Assembly (NCBI GenBank): GCA_009599575.1
Contig: VWND01000010.1
Location: 1,198,501-1,262,500 of the forward strand
Direction of reading: 5' to 3'
Length of the DNA: 64,000 nt
Source of the DNA: Blumeriella jaapii
Lineage: Eukaryota; Ascomycota; Leotiomycetes; Helotiales; Drepanopezizaceae
In this document: piece after piece, positions 44,481-56,189 of the stretch
Numbering within the stretch: the stretch's first letter is position 1
Layout of the letters: the number at the start of each line of letters is the position of its first letter
The notes under the pieces: generated by a model
What the model saw: only the letters and a program-made list of their open reading frames with translations
What the model was told of the DNA's origin: nothing
Database searches by the model: none
Program-made: the position numbers and the translations under genes

Positions 44481-45906
44481 AGGCTTCCTTTCCCGAACGC
44501 CACGGTCGCTGACATGTTAAAAGCACGAAGAATCATTTGCCACCTGATTATGGCAGGTCAAATCCAAGGGGTGAGGCATGCCAGACAGAAACCAACCACA
44601 TTTGAGACATTCGCAACATGGAGCCTACTTTTTCCATACAAATCAAGATCTTGTCTGAACAGTTGAAAGCTGACGACCGAAGTGACAGTAGATGACGTGG
44701 CCTCTTGCTCCTACCATCGCGGGTTGGGTAGGTTTGGCGTATCTGCAGGTATCAACCTACATACATTCTATCCTTGTCTTAATGCTTTGCGTGAACTGTC
44801 TTTCTTGCAATAAGGACGCTTTCCGGCGTGCCGAATAAGCGAGAACAAGTACATAAGCATTCTCCGCAAAACCTCTTTTGCAACTACGCTGATAACGTTT
44901 CCAAAGAACTCAAATACTCCATGGGCTCGATCAAGATCATTGGCAATGGCTTTTCTCCCATAACGTACCATCTTTGACGGCACGGATTTGATTTTGATGA
45001 TGTCGACCAGGTGCCGAGACCGGGAGGCTGCAGTGCTATCGCCCCATTGGGGCTCGCTGCAGACATCTCCGTACACACAGTACAGTACAACAGGGCGTCT
45101 GCACTGTACCCCCTTCTCGCTGCCAAGGTGTACTTACCGAATCGAGCCGTGTTTACCTTGCTGCTTTTTGCACGCGTATCTTGTAAGAATACTACACTGT
45201 ATACATAGTATTTTTAAGGTTGTTCAGAATGACTCGGATCGAATTTTTTCGAGAAATGCATCTTCGAGTAATAAAATGACTTCCGTATTCTCACGACTTG
45301 AACCCAACCGATAACCTTTGCGCTTTGATAAAAGCCGAAATAAATCGACGATATCGGGAGCTCGAGCACGCTTCGGGGACCAAACGAGAGTTTAGGCGCG
45401 CTGATTCGCAAGGCACCAAAAGCGCGGGTGGTATGTAGGATCTTAACAATGGGATTGTCTTGGATCGGTTGGCTTTGACAACAAAAACCGCGCAAAAGCA
45501 GTAGTTACAGCTAAAGAACGGTACACGAGATGGCAGATTCGAGCTTTTGTGTCCTGTTCAAAGCGGCCAGATAGACATGACCAACTCGAATAAGTTCACC
45601 TTGGCAGCCATGGCAGAAGGGGTTCAAACCCTTTTCCCGCCCTACTCACTGTAGTACGGCTGACGGTGCCAGCACTTAAATAGCATTTCGCACAAATGCC
45701 GGCTTTGAAGATTTACTCGAAAGTGATTGGTTCGAACCACTGGTAGATAAGTGACGCCAGCGCAGCAACAAGCCGGTACATGCTTTCTAGCCGCGTTCCC
45801 CAGCCGTATCTCCCTTTCTCGAAATTCTGTGATGGTTACCTGGTCGAGGTGAACAGGTGCACGCTTTCACGACGCCTCCCCTTCTACCAAGACAATTCGC
45901 TGAAGA

Positions 45907-47316
45907 ATGTTGGGCAGAGACGGAAACGGCATTACGCGGCCCTTCATAGGTGTCCCAATCGTTTTTCTGTTCTTCATCCTGTGGTGGGTTCACCATGAAC
46001 CGTCCACCCTGACCCCCTCCGGAGACAGCATCACCCTCGAGCCCTTGATGCTCTCTACGATTCCAGGACGACTACCTCAAGAGCAAAGCGTTCAGATACC
46101 GATACCAGATGACCTTTCGAATCTCAGCCCCGAGCTCCGGCCCCATCACGAGTTGTTTTCTCTTTCAACGGCGAACAAGCACTACTTTCCAATCGTTTTC
46201 TGGGATAAAAAGGCTATAAATCCAAACATTCTTCCACACCCGCAGCTGGAGGATACCTATATCATCATCGGCCAACAGCAACGGAGCGACGTCGAAGACT
46301 CGGTCTGGTGCGCCGAACTTGTATGCAACGCCAAATTCGCACTCGATGTGCTGGCATGTACCGAGCCTCCTAGCATCCTGCCCATATCAGCGACGTTCAG
46401 CGACAAATGTACTGGGAAGTGGGATTTTCTCGGTAGCAACATCGGGCCGCACGATGCCCGCGCGTTCTACGGCCCCAATGGAGCATACGTGGTGTATGGG
46501 TCCAATTCACAATTCACCTGCTTTGGACAATGGATGCAGGACCTCAGAACACTCGTGGATTGGGGAAGCGTTGGCGTTGGGCAGGAATTCCGGCTGGGTA
46601 CCGAGCTTCAAAGACAAGAGCCGTGGGGCCAAGTCGAGAAGAACTGGTTTGTGTTTTGGGACAAGGACGATCAGCTGTACGTCCATTGGGATATCGAACC
46701 GAAGCGGTCCTTTGCAAAGCTGAACTCCGATGGCACTGTCGGTAAGGATCTCGCAGGTTATGCGAAGACCGACAAGCAATGCATGGCGCAGTACATGCCT
46801 CCCATCGGACCGGTTTTGGAGAACCGCCACCAAGCCACAAACTCCCTGTCGATTACAACGTGCAATCGAAACGACCCGAATTGCACACCGGACGACTTCA
46901 ACACCTTCATTATCAGCATCTTCCAATTCAAGAGCTTCCACGCGTTCCACAGTGTATACGAGCCATACGTGATGATGATGCAGCGGCACGCTCCCTTTGC
47001 GGTTCACGCCATCGGAGCGAAACCCTTATGGATCAGTGGACGGGGGGGCGCCGGGAAAGGACGAGTCCCGAAATCAGGCTGGGACGAAGCTACACGGGGG
47101 CCGTGGAACCAGACGGAGATGCTCTTCGTTACTTCCATCAGTTGGAAGGCGCATGGTGCGAGATATCACGGCTACGCGGACGACGTGATGTTCCTTGCGT
47201 TTGGGATCGAGGATGAGAAGACGGGCGGGATAGACATTTTGGCTGGCGATCTGCTTGCGGATCTGAACTTCTGTCAGCTGGGCCCGAGTGTCAGAGACGT
47301 AGGGAGCTTAGGTTGA
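45907..47316 (+). CDS. Type II membrane protein of unknown function
   Basis: Single exon, 469 aa. A short basic N-terminus is followed by one membrane anchor at about residues 14-28 (FIGVPIVFLFFILWWVHH) and a long lumenal/extracellular domain, the layout of Golgi glycosyltransferases. The domain is well formed, with several Cys, and has readable blocks such as HYFPIVFWDKKAINPNILPH, GPNGAYVVYGSNSQFTCFGQ and YHGYADDVMFLAFGIED. I do not recognise the family with confidence; a fungal glycosyltransferase-like protein is the best guess from topology alone. Coding GC content is clearly higher than the AT-rich region to its left, supporting a live gene. Confidence 0.75.
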   Translation: MLGRDGNGITRPFIGVPIVFLFFILWWVHHEPSTLTPSGDSITLEPLMLSTIPGRLPQEQSVQIPIPDDLSNLSPELRPHHELFSLSTANKHYFPIVFWDKKAINPNILPHPQLEDTYIIIGQQQRSDVEDSVWCAELVCNAKFALDVLACTEPPSILPISATFSDKCTGKWDFLGSNIGPHDARAFYGPNGAYVVYGSNSQFTCFGQWMQDLRTLVDWGSVGVGQEFRLGTELQRQEPWGQVEKNWFVFWDKDDQLYVHWDIEPKRSFAKLNSDGTVGKDLAGYAKTDKQCMAQYMPPIGPVLENRHQATNSLSITTCNRNDPNCTPDDFNTFIISIFQFKSFHAFHSVYEPYVMMMQRHAPFAVHAIGAKPLWISGRGGAGKGRVPKSGWDEATRGPWNQTEMLFVTSISWKAHGARYHGYADDVMFLAFGIEDEKTGGIDILAGDLLADLNFCQLGPSVRDVGSLG

Positions 47317-48317
47317 GCCTTTGGGCCTTAATACACTTGTTTGTTGCTTGAATATCTCCGGTGTGTTGCGTTGGGCATACAGCCTTACTGCAAGGGCTTT
47401 TGCGTCCGCTGTCCTGATTCCCAGGCAGCTAGCTAGCTGCGCTTGCTGAGTTGCCATTGCCGGAGGATCGGGACAAGATAGCTAGATCTACAAAGGGGAA
47501 AATAGGAAGTGTTGGTTCGCCATGGTGAAATGCAGCAAGGGAGTTTGCAAGTGTTTACACATATTGGAGTTCTGGATTGACGTATTTTTGTTCTGTCTAG
47601 CTAAGTGGTGGTGGTGCTGCATCATTAGGAAATGTGTACTGTACTAAACTAGGTTCCTATATACTAAACGAGTGTAGTAAATCAAATGTACGCATCATCG
47701 TTATCAGATGACAGACCTTATGGAACTTCTTTTTTCTTGCTTTATCGCCCAAAAAAATTGTATAGAAATAATGCGGTCATACCAACAGCAAGTATAACCT
47801 TGTTCTAAAAACCGAAAAATTCAGACGTGGGAGAATGATTTTGGGAAAACAAGTAACTGCTTAAGACTGGTAAGAATCATAAGAATGCATTTATTTACCT
47901 ATATAAAAATCAGAAAGACTGTAATTCCGCGACTAGCATCTAGATCAAAATACTGGAGGCCAGAGGTGTGGAGGCTGAGAAAAGGGGTAAAGGATCACTA
48001 CCCTTGCTCTGGACCCGTGGTTGCATCAACCAATTTGAAAGTATGCAATTGTCTAAGAATCAAGAAGTAGGTGATCGGGCGTAGTAGCGCTTGATCATGG
48101 ATTCTCGTTGATGTACAGCACATGTATGCTGTACTGTACATAGCTCGTAGCTAACCATGGAAGTATTTGCTTGGAATCTTACCGAGCAAGACTTTATGCT
48201 AGAGGCCTGTCCAAATAGCCAGACGCGGCACGAAAACGATCTTCCAGTTTATGCCACTCACGTGTGTGCGCTTGAAAGAAGATTATCACTTACAGAATGC
48301 GCCAAAACTTTGATATT
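47317..48317. other. Intergenic region, no gene supported
   Basis: Lies between two convergent gene ends. AT-rich from 47640, with TACTGTAC words at 47640 and 48130 and an AGCTAGCTAGC phrase near 47428. Nothing coding. Confidence 0.55.
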
Positions 48318-49846
48318 TTAAGCGTCAATCTCTGCAGATGACGATATCTTCGTGTCGACATCGTAAAGAACATCTGTACGAATGACATACTTTGCGGTTG
48401 GCTTGCTGCCTTTCCTTACACCAGTGCCTTCATGTAGTAGACTGCCATCCGTCTCACCGTGTGGGAACAATGCTATGCTGCCTTGGATTGGCTTGACGGG
48501 ATAAGCGTTCATGCTCCCTTCTCTCGCGCTCGGCAAGAAGAATGTCGTTTCTCCAGCCTCGAAGTCATCGCTTAGGTAGATCAGGAATGTGAAGAGAGAC
48601 GACTGCTTTGCTTGGGGCGGGGAGTTATCGTAGATATATTTGTCGGTCTTGGGATCAATTCCTGACGGAGGCCACGCACCATCTAGAAAAGTAAGCGAAT
48701 AGCCAGGTAGTGAAATGGGCGCGTCATACCGATGTGAGCTCTATATTCTGCGCCAGGAACGTATCGGTAGACTCTGAATCTTCGATTTAAACCTCTGGCT
48801 TTCTTCCCGCCAACCGACTCTGGAAGAAACTCTGCAACTCTTGCCCATAACTTGTCATGGAACGCATTATCGACAATCCAGTAAAAGTTGTGTGCCAGAA
48901 CACTGCTCTCCTCGCCTTCTGCGCGTATTGGAGCATCAGGTGTAAAGCCAATGAATTCCCCGGCAGCAACGATCTGTTCGCACTCACTTGGGGTTAACAC
49001 ATCCTTCAAGAGATGTAAATTCGGGACAATCGGATGCTTATGGTGTGTCGGTTTCGGTAAGTCGGGAGCGAGAAGAATAGCATCTTCTTTCGAAGTATGC
49101 AAGATCGCAGGATGTAGATTCGCAGGCTTTCGCTCAAGACCGGGTGTCGTCTCAAGAATTCGAAACTGCGACTTAAAACCTTCAGGCAGACACTCGATGA
49201 TGCTTCTGTCCAGCACCGATTCATAAATCTTCCTACTCTCTCCCCCATCCCTCAAGTCCCATGCGTCTCGTGGAACAATAGGCCCAGGGATAGTGTTTCC
49301 ATCAGGTGTGTAGTCAGTAGGTCCGGTCAGCCTCAGGATAGCATCTAACACGACCAGCAACTCCGCCTCCTTCGCTGTTCTTTCCTCGCCTTTCAACTGC
49401 TCCGCCAACCCGCTCACCACATCCAAATCCCGCACCCACCGACACAGAGCCCCGAGTTTCGGCGTCTGACCCCGAATTCTCATCTCGGCCAGCATGATGC
49501 GCGCCTCGGTGTATCCTCCATCGGCCAGAGCGCCACTGATCCGCGCCGTCAGGTTCGTGTCTGCGGCGGCGTTGAGGCCCGTGGTACACGCCTGACGAAA
49601 GTCATAGACGGCTGTTCGCAAATCTTTGCACGCCTTCGATTTGATCACGCTTGGGTTCTCGGCGAGGGTTTTGAGGGTGTCAATGGCGAGGTCAAGGTCA
49701 TCGTCGCTGAGGCCGATGCTCTGGATGGTTTTCGGTTCGTGAAGTCCTTTCTCGGGTGGAGGTGTGATAGTTGTCGTCTTGTTCTTTTTGGAAGGGCCAT
49801 CGTCTGCCAGGTTCTGCTGCTTTCTCTTGTTCTTGGATCTGGCCAT
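48318..49846 (-). CDS. 2-oxoglutarate/Fe(II) dioxygenase, prolyl-4-hydroxylase-like
   Basis: Two exons, 49846-48730 and 48682-48318 (intron 47 nt, GTATGA...TCTAG), 493 aa. The C-terminal half is a P4H-type oxygenase: VLTPSECEQIVAAGEF, RFRVYRYVPGAEYRAHIDGA with the H-x-D iron ligands formed across the splice, then FLIYLSDDFEAGETTFF, GSIALFPHGE, LLHEGTGVRKG with the distal His and YVIRTDVLY. The N-terminal half is helical and unassigned, beginning MARSKNKRKQQN, which looks like a nuclear localisation signal. I chose this ATG over the in-frame one at 50023 because the extra 59 residues are not conserved-looking; a longer form is possible. The substrate is unknown. Confidence 0.82.
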
Positions 49847-50338
49847 GGCTGAGGACGTGGTTGTAAATGATCGAGGAGATAAAGTGGCGTGGAGGGGAAT
49901 TTTGAAGATTCCAGGCGGTGAAGCTATTTTCTGCCACTCCAGGTCTTGGCAGGGGACATTTTCCCGTGCAGCGCTCAGACATCGAACGGAATGCGCAATG
50001 CAAGTATTACTTCCTCTTTCCACCTACTTTCCACTGACGGACCAAACCTGGAGTCAACTATTCGTTCACGCTGCACTGCTTCGGAGGTATGGTGGCAGGC
50101 CATAAGTTAGACACCTAGGCCGAAGTGAGAAATGAATGGGGGGGAGCGGATCAGTTGTGGACGTCGTGCTGTGCAGTTGTGTAGCATAGAAAGTACAGTA
50201 CGGTTCTCGATGATGGAAAAATGGCAGGTAGCAAAGAAGTGTGTATCGAGCTATCATTCGCTCTCTGCGTTGGAAATCTAGCGTTCATTCTCGTAGAGAA
50301 ACCTACAAAGGCCGAATTTTCTGTCTTATAAAAATCAC
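49847..50338. other. Promoter/5' region of the dioxygenase gene
   Basis: Between the dioxygenase start and the end of the TFIIIC gene upstream on the same strand. The frame stays open to an earlier ATG at 50023. A TACAGTAC word lies at about 50190. Nothing else seen. Confidence 0.5.
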
Positions 50339-52631
50339 CTAGGATTCAAGCTCCGCACCACTCCTCACGTTGCGAAAGGCTTCGACTCCCAGAACCATGG
50401 TTGCGTCGGAGTCCCCGTCGTCGCTGTCTGCGAACTGATCGCGCCCTCTATCGCTCCCGTCGGCGTCTTCGTCTTCGTCCTCGTGCTGGGTATCGCGCAT
50501 AGTCGTGTCTTCGTCTTGCGATTCCCTGCCATCTCCTTCGTCTGCGTCCTCGTCTCCCTCTTCTGTAGGCTCTGCTGTCCCATCCGCGTGCTCCTCGCTT
50601 TCATTTTCGTTAACGGTTGCTAGCATATTGCCAGCACCTGATCCACTCGTCACGTTAACCTGGTCTCCATCCGCCTCAGCGAAGTGGTCACCCTGCCCGG
50701 GCTGTTCAGAGCCGAGATTCTTCTCGTTGACGGCTGTAGGCAGTTTCTTACTCTCCAGCTCACCCTTCTTCCTGGGCCCTTGAACTCGGGTATACGAAGG
50801 GCGGGACGCCTTCTTACCCGTGAAGTTCGGCTCGACGAAGTTCTTGATCCGCTCCTGCCGATACTTGTGACCCTTCTTGAGCTTCTCCCACTTCAAGATC
50901 CCCTCCGCTTCGGCAGTATTCAGGATCCCCTTCTTCTGCATTTCTTCCAGCTCTTTCTTCGTGAGGCCGAGATCCGGCACCGGTACCGAGATCTGCTTGC
51001 TGAGTCGGTCCGGGACGATGTCGTCGATCTCTAGCGCGGCTGCGAACGCCTCGTCCGGGATGGCGCGCTGGGCTCTGATCGAGATGAGCGTCGTCTTCAT
51101 TATGGCTTTGAATTTGGCGATGGTGCCATTACAGTACCAGCCATCCGTTTCCGGCTCGCACACCTCGCGATATGGCGCCTGCGCCATGAGGCGTTGCAGG
51201 ATTGGCACCCGGATGTCACAGACCTGCCAGATCTTGCCGTCCAGCGTCAACTTCTTGCCGTCGAACACGTGCGAGCCTTCGCTTGCCATTTGCACACCCC
51301 GTAGTTTCGACATGTTGGTGTAGTTTTGGCGAGAGTCCAGCCACGGCGCGCCTTGGATCTTTTCGTCTTCTGCAATGATTTGGAAGAAGAACGTCTGATA
51401 CTCGCGGTACTTGGGGTCGGCTCGCGGATCGAGCCCAAATTTGATCAGAGCATCTCGCCACGGACCGCCTCGAAATTGATAGCCAACAAAGGGGAGAGCT
51501 TGTTTGAACAGATAGAGCCCAGTATTACCTCCGACACGATTCGCCAAGGAGCGCCTGGTCCAGATAGGTCTCTCTGCCAGAGCTTCCTTCAGTCTAGCTA
51601 TCAATTCATGGAGATCATCGGAATCCTCCGGCTCCCGATCTGGTCCCGCAGGTACGCCTTCGGCATCCAGGCCGAGGTACTGCACTCCTCCTCTCCCCGG
51701 CTTGGACTTGTTCATGAGCTTGAGCTTGCCGTTTTCATCGAGCGTTTCTTCGATTTGAGAAGCTTGATGCCAGCCCCAGTTGAATGGCAAGGCGTGACTC
51801 GTCATCACAGGGGGCGGCACCAGTTCCTCGTTCGGCTTCCAGCCTTTGTCGTCACTGAACTTGAACTTCCGCATCTCTTCAACACGACCGGTGAGCATCG
51901 TGTCCTCGAATTTAGGAATAAACTCTGTGTGACTTGTCGACTGATGGAAATCAGCCATCCCTGCTGAGCGTTAGCATAAGCTCCCACAGGTGCAGGGAAA
52001 GAAGTGCTTACCACGAAAGCGATGGGTTTGTCGAATTTCACCAACAGCCTCAACTTGATACTCGCCGACATTGTCCTTCAGCTTCCGCAAGAGCTGGGTA
52101 GGGTCGTCCATTCTGGAATGAGAGCGCAGCGTTGGTGAAGCTGCATCGATGGACTGGACGGCAAGGCTGGATCCTGTCTCGTTGGCGGGATTTTGGGAAC
52201 CGTTCACAAGACCTTCATCTGTATATGGGTCTTGCGAGCCCCTCTTCCGCTTTCGCCCTGTGCGCTTCGGAAGGGTGATCTTCAGAAGAACGTTGTTCGT
52301 AGGGGCGTTACGGGACAAGATCGGCACACACATGGGGTCGTCCGGGCGGATATAGAGCGGAATGCTTTCTTCGGGGTCGACCGAGTCCAAAATCTACCGA
52401 TATATGAGTCTCAGGTCACTTCTCATCACGAGACGCATATTCTCGTAACCAGATGCGGCGAGAAAGGCTCACCCTCTTGAACGGACGGTTCCTCCCAAAC
52501 GTTTTCATGGCAAGGTCCACATTTCGAATGATCATAGGATGCTCGACGGCGGTGATTTCTCGCGGGGCGATTTGGTAGACTGGGGCAGTGGTTGGCTTCC
52601 TGAACGCCGGACCTCGATGCAGGGCCGGCAT
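50339..52631 (-). CDS. TFIIIC subunit 5 (Tfc1/Sfc1, tau95-like)
   Basis: Three exons on the minus strand, 52631-52473, 52393-52012 and 51960-50339, 720 aa. Introns 79 and 51 nt (GTGAGC...GGTAG; GTAAGC...GCAG). Recognised by the N-terminal EITAVEHPMIIRNVDLAM, the middle HALPFNWGWHQ and the DNA-binding core PIWTRRSLANRVGG followed by LPFVGYQFRGGPWRDALIKF. The last about 110 residues are strongly acidic (Glu/Asp-rich), as in this family. The protein is a subunit of TFIIIC, which binds the A-box part of tRNA genes and recruits TFIIIB and RNA polymerase III. The ATG at 52631 sits just before the conserved block; an upstream frame is open but looks non-conserved. Confidence 0.9.
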
Positions 52632-53938
52632 CTTGACGGAGTAGACGTGGGTGGGTGGAAACTGTAGTTCATCCCATTGTGTTTTGTTCTCTTGTTCGCA
52701 AATGTGCAGAATCAGATTAAGGTGCTTAGCACGTACTGAGGTATGTAGCTTGGGAGGGATTGACTGAACGATCTGGAGGGGTTGCGATCCCAATGCTTGG
52801 CGGTGGTAAGTCACGTGATATAATCAGGGGGGCAGCTGAGGCTCGAGCGTCGACACGAATTGGGAGTTCATCGTTCGTTGCCTTTCTTTTCTCCCACGCC
52901 CACGGCCTGAACTCGTGTTGACTCGGCCACACGAAAGCGTCGCATTGCATTTATTGTCGGCCCATAACTCTCTGCGTCTGCAACGACGAGCGTGAGTTGC
53001 GCCGGACGTGTTGGCCTGAAGTTGAAAGTCGTCCTTGTCGCCCCCCCCGCCCCCCAGACCGAAGAGGGGAGAAGAGCCGCTTCGAGAGACGACCCAGCCA
53101 ATTCCACTACACATCTACCTCGCACAAAGCGCATCACCTTCCACGAAAAAGGAGAGAGAAGAGGCGAGGAGATGAAAGAAGAGAGGACGAGAGCGTTATT
53201 CAGCACGGCTGTGATTGTCCGGTAGGTGCGAATCATCCAGCCCATGTACGAGGGTTTACACAGATCTAGGTTTGTGTATATATTTATGTGTATAATGTGT
53301 ATGCTGATCCGCTCGTGATGCAGATAGATCTCCTTCCAAAGACCACCGCTACGACAACTCAACGCAATTCATCGCATCGCATCGTCTGCCCGCTTCGTCT
53401 GGAAATCGACCCCAGTACGGAGTCCTCAGAATCAGGAGTCGAGAACCAGCCATCAGGTCCTGCGCAGACGGAAGAGACCGACGCAGATATCGAGAAGATA
53501 CGTGACGGTGGATGAACGGAACGTGCACCTAAAACAGCCGCCAAATCCACCCAAATACCGTGCGGCCTCGTGCTCGAGCTCCAGAGCATCAGGAAACACA
53601 AACACGGCCCAGGCCGACCCGCGCTCCACCACCCGGCGCCGCAACTTTACTCACTACAGAGTCGGGGTACTCTGCTTCGAAAGCTGCCATCCAGTCTGTC
53701 TGCCTTTGCGCAAAACCTGTTTCCAATTCTCTTCATCTCGACTTCCACCTAGATACCCCTTCCCTCAAGTCGACGTTGACGGCGTTGGGTGCCATTGTCC
53801 GGAGCCCCTCAGACACAGCCCCGCCACAGCTGTCTACGTACCACACATCGGTCTGATCTGGCCGAGCTGCGAGCACACGCTTTCGCGAAACACACTCTTC
53901 TCACGCAACACAACCGAGCAGCCTGTTCGAAATCCAAG
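52632..53938. promoter_or_regulatory. Divergent promoter region of the TFIIIC and PP2A-B56 genes
   Basis: 1.3 kb between two divergent starts. It contains TCACGTGATA near 52811, a C8-10 run near 53041 and several possible short introns in the leader of the B56 gene. Open frames here lack conserved sequence. Confidence 0.5.
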
Positions 53939-56189
53939 ATGAAAGGCTTCAGGCAGAGGGTTGTAAGTCTCCCTGCCATCTAGCCAGTCACGCACGCATT
54001 GGCGCGGCGCGCTGAGACGATGAAACACTGTACTGACCCAACTAGCATGAGCAGCTCTCGCGCGCGAAAGACCCAAACAAATCTTCCAAGTCAAAAAACA
54101 AGGAGTCGAAGGATGGTACCTCGTCCCCGTCACAAGCCAGCGCGTCGAGAGAAGCGGCCCAATCTCCCATAACTACACCCTCCTCCTCGACGACTGCATT
54201 GACCGACCCACGGAATAAGCCCCTCCCACCTAATGATGGCGCGTCAGGCAGATCAAGTCCTGCAGCAGCAGCCGGAAGCACGTCTTTAAACCCCGGCCAT
54301 GTCGCACCAGACCGGTTCAATCCCATGGGAGCTACACCAAGTACTGGCGGACCTGGAACTCCAAGTCGTCTTGGATTGCCTCCAAGTGTCGTAATCAGCC
54401 CCAGTGGTCCCGTAAGTCTAGAACTTTACGGATGACGAGCGTCGTTTGCATGCTGACTGAGTCCGTAGCATGTCCCTCCTCCAGGTGCGGCGGAGACGAT
54501 GCCGCACGATCTCGCTCCTCCGAAAGCCGGACAAAAGTCATCGCTCTTCGCTAGTCTACAAGCAACGCCCAAAGATGTTCCCGAAGGAATCAGAACTCCC
54601 AAAAGACAGCACTCATCCCGATTTGACATTTCCCCACAACGAGAGCTCGAGAAGCTGCCGGGGTTCCATGAGGTACCTCCGAATCGCCGACAAGACTTGT
54701 TCATGCAGAAAATCGACCAGTGCAATGTGATATTCGATTTCAACGATGCGAGTGGAGATATGAAGTCGAAGGAGATCAAGAGATTAGCACTACACGAGCT
54801 ACTGGACTACGTGGCAAACAACAGACAGGTCATCACTGAGGCAATGTACCCAAGAGTCGTTGACATGTTCAGCAAGAACCTTTTCCGACCCATTCCACCG
54901 CCGATGAACCCCCAAGGAGAAGCATTCGATCCCGAGGAAGATGAGCCAGTTCTCGAGGTTGCGTGGCCGCATATCCAGGTCGTCTACGAGTTCTTCTTGA
55001 GGTTCATCGAGAGCCAAGACTTCAACACCAACATTGCCAAGGCATACATCGATCACAGCTTCGTCTTGCAGCTTCTGGAGCTTTTCGACTCGGAAGACCC
55101 GCGTGAACGTGACTTCTTGAAGACGACCCTGCACCGAATCTATGGGAATTCCTTAACCTCCGATCATATATCCGAAGATCCATCAACAACGTGTTTTTCC
55201 AATTTGTTTACGAAACGGAACGATTCAATGGAATTGCGGAACTTCTCGAAATTCTTGGCTCCATCATCAATGGGTTCGCTCTACCACTCAAAGAGGAGCA
55301 CAAGCTGTTTTTGACGAGGGTGTTATTACCGCTTCACAAGGTCAAGAGCCTGAGCATGTACCATCCTCAACTCGCTTATTGCATCGTTCAATTCCTAGAG
55401 AAGGATGCTGCACTCACAGAAGAGGTTCGTTGTGCACCACTATCCACTGACTTTCAAGCTGATGTGAATAGGTCGTACTTGGTCTGCTTCGATACTGGCC
55501 TAAGGTCAACAGCACGAAAGAGGTCATGTTCTTGAACGAGGTCGAAGACATCTTCGAAGTAATGGATCCTGCAGAGTTCGCCAAGGTCCAAGAGCCGCTT
55601 TTCCACCAACTCGCCAAGTCTGTTGCCAGTCCCCACTTTCAAGTTGCGGAGCGGGCGCTGTACTTTTGGAACAACGAATACTTCTGTAATCTGGTCAGCG
55701 ATAATGTGGAGATCATTCTTCCGATCATGTTTGCTCCCTTATACGAGAACTCGAAAGGTCATTGGAATAGGTGCGTTACGTCAAACTTTGTTGGGGTGGC
55801 TGCTAACAATTTACAGGACAATACACGGCATGGTCTACAACGCCATGAAGCTATTCATGGAGATCAACCCCCAACTCTTCGATGACTGTTCGCATGACTA
55901 CACGGAGCATCAAAATAACGCCGAAGCTCGAGAGAAAGCCCGAGAAAACAAATGGAAGGCTCTCGGCGAACAGGCCAACCGGAGCAAGACCAATGGTGCC
56001 ACCCGCCCCGCCGCCGTCAGCGTCTCATCGTCGAGGTCGGTGCCGGCCGCCGAGGAGCTGGACCCAATGTCGGAGGACACTCAGAAGAGGCTGGATGGAC
56101 TCAAGCTGGGGCAGGATGCGGAAAGGAGGGATCGCATACCCACGCATGATCGGCAGAACTCGGAAAGCTCTACCGGAAGCCAGCGCTGA
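53939..56189 (+). CDS. PP2A regulatory subunit B56 (Rts1/ParA), one-base frame break
   Basis: Five exons: 53939-53962, 54046-54411, 54469-55424, 55472-55770, 55817-56189; about 672 aa after correcting one base. Introns are 46-83 nt. The first exon is only eight codons (MKGFRQRV). A Ser/Pro-rich N-terminus precedes the B56 HEAT-like core: [97 protein letters not shown]56 directs PP2A to substrates; Rts1 and ParA affect septation and cell-cycle timing. At 55146-55149 the sequence GGGAATTCC breaks the conserved [20 protein letters not shown]; one more A restores it. The C-terminal tail is charged and low complexity. Confidence 0.92.

Larger units (their letters stand above)
36578..45906. other. 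9.3 kb AT-rich, gene-poor region
   Basis: No intact gene could be supported over this span. Base composition drops towards AT, especially 38100-45600, and long frames are rare. Short GTACTGTAC/GTACAGTAC words recur (about 37265, 39030, 39740, 40490, 41110, 41755, 41870, 43128, 43785, 44138, 45075). Fragments with some coding character lie on the minus strand (see separate entries). The overall look is that of a degenerated, possibly RIP-affected, repeat island between two gene-rich blocks. Confidence 0.6.

Noticed and set aside
45620..45740. tRNA-like T-loops (GGGTTCAAACCC, GGTTCGAACC)
   Set aside because: No matching acceptor stem, D-arm or anticodon arm at the right distance on either strand; the second is simply palindromic.
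55144..55150. Programmed frameshifting as the cause of the B56 break
   Set aside because: No slippery-site context is evident, the family does not use it, and two other genes here have similar one-base breaks; a consensus error is simpler.
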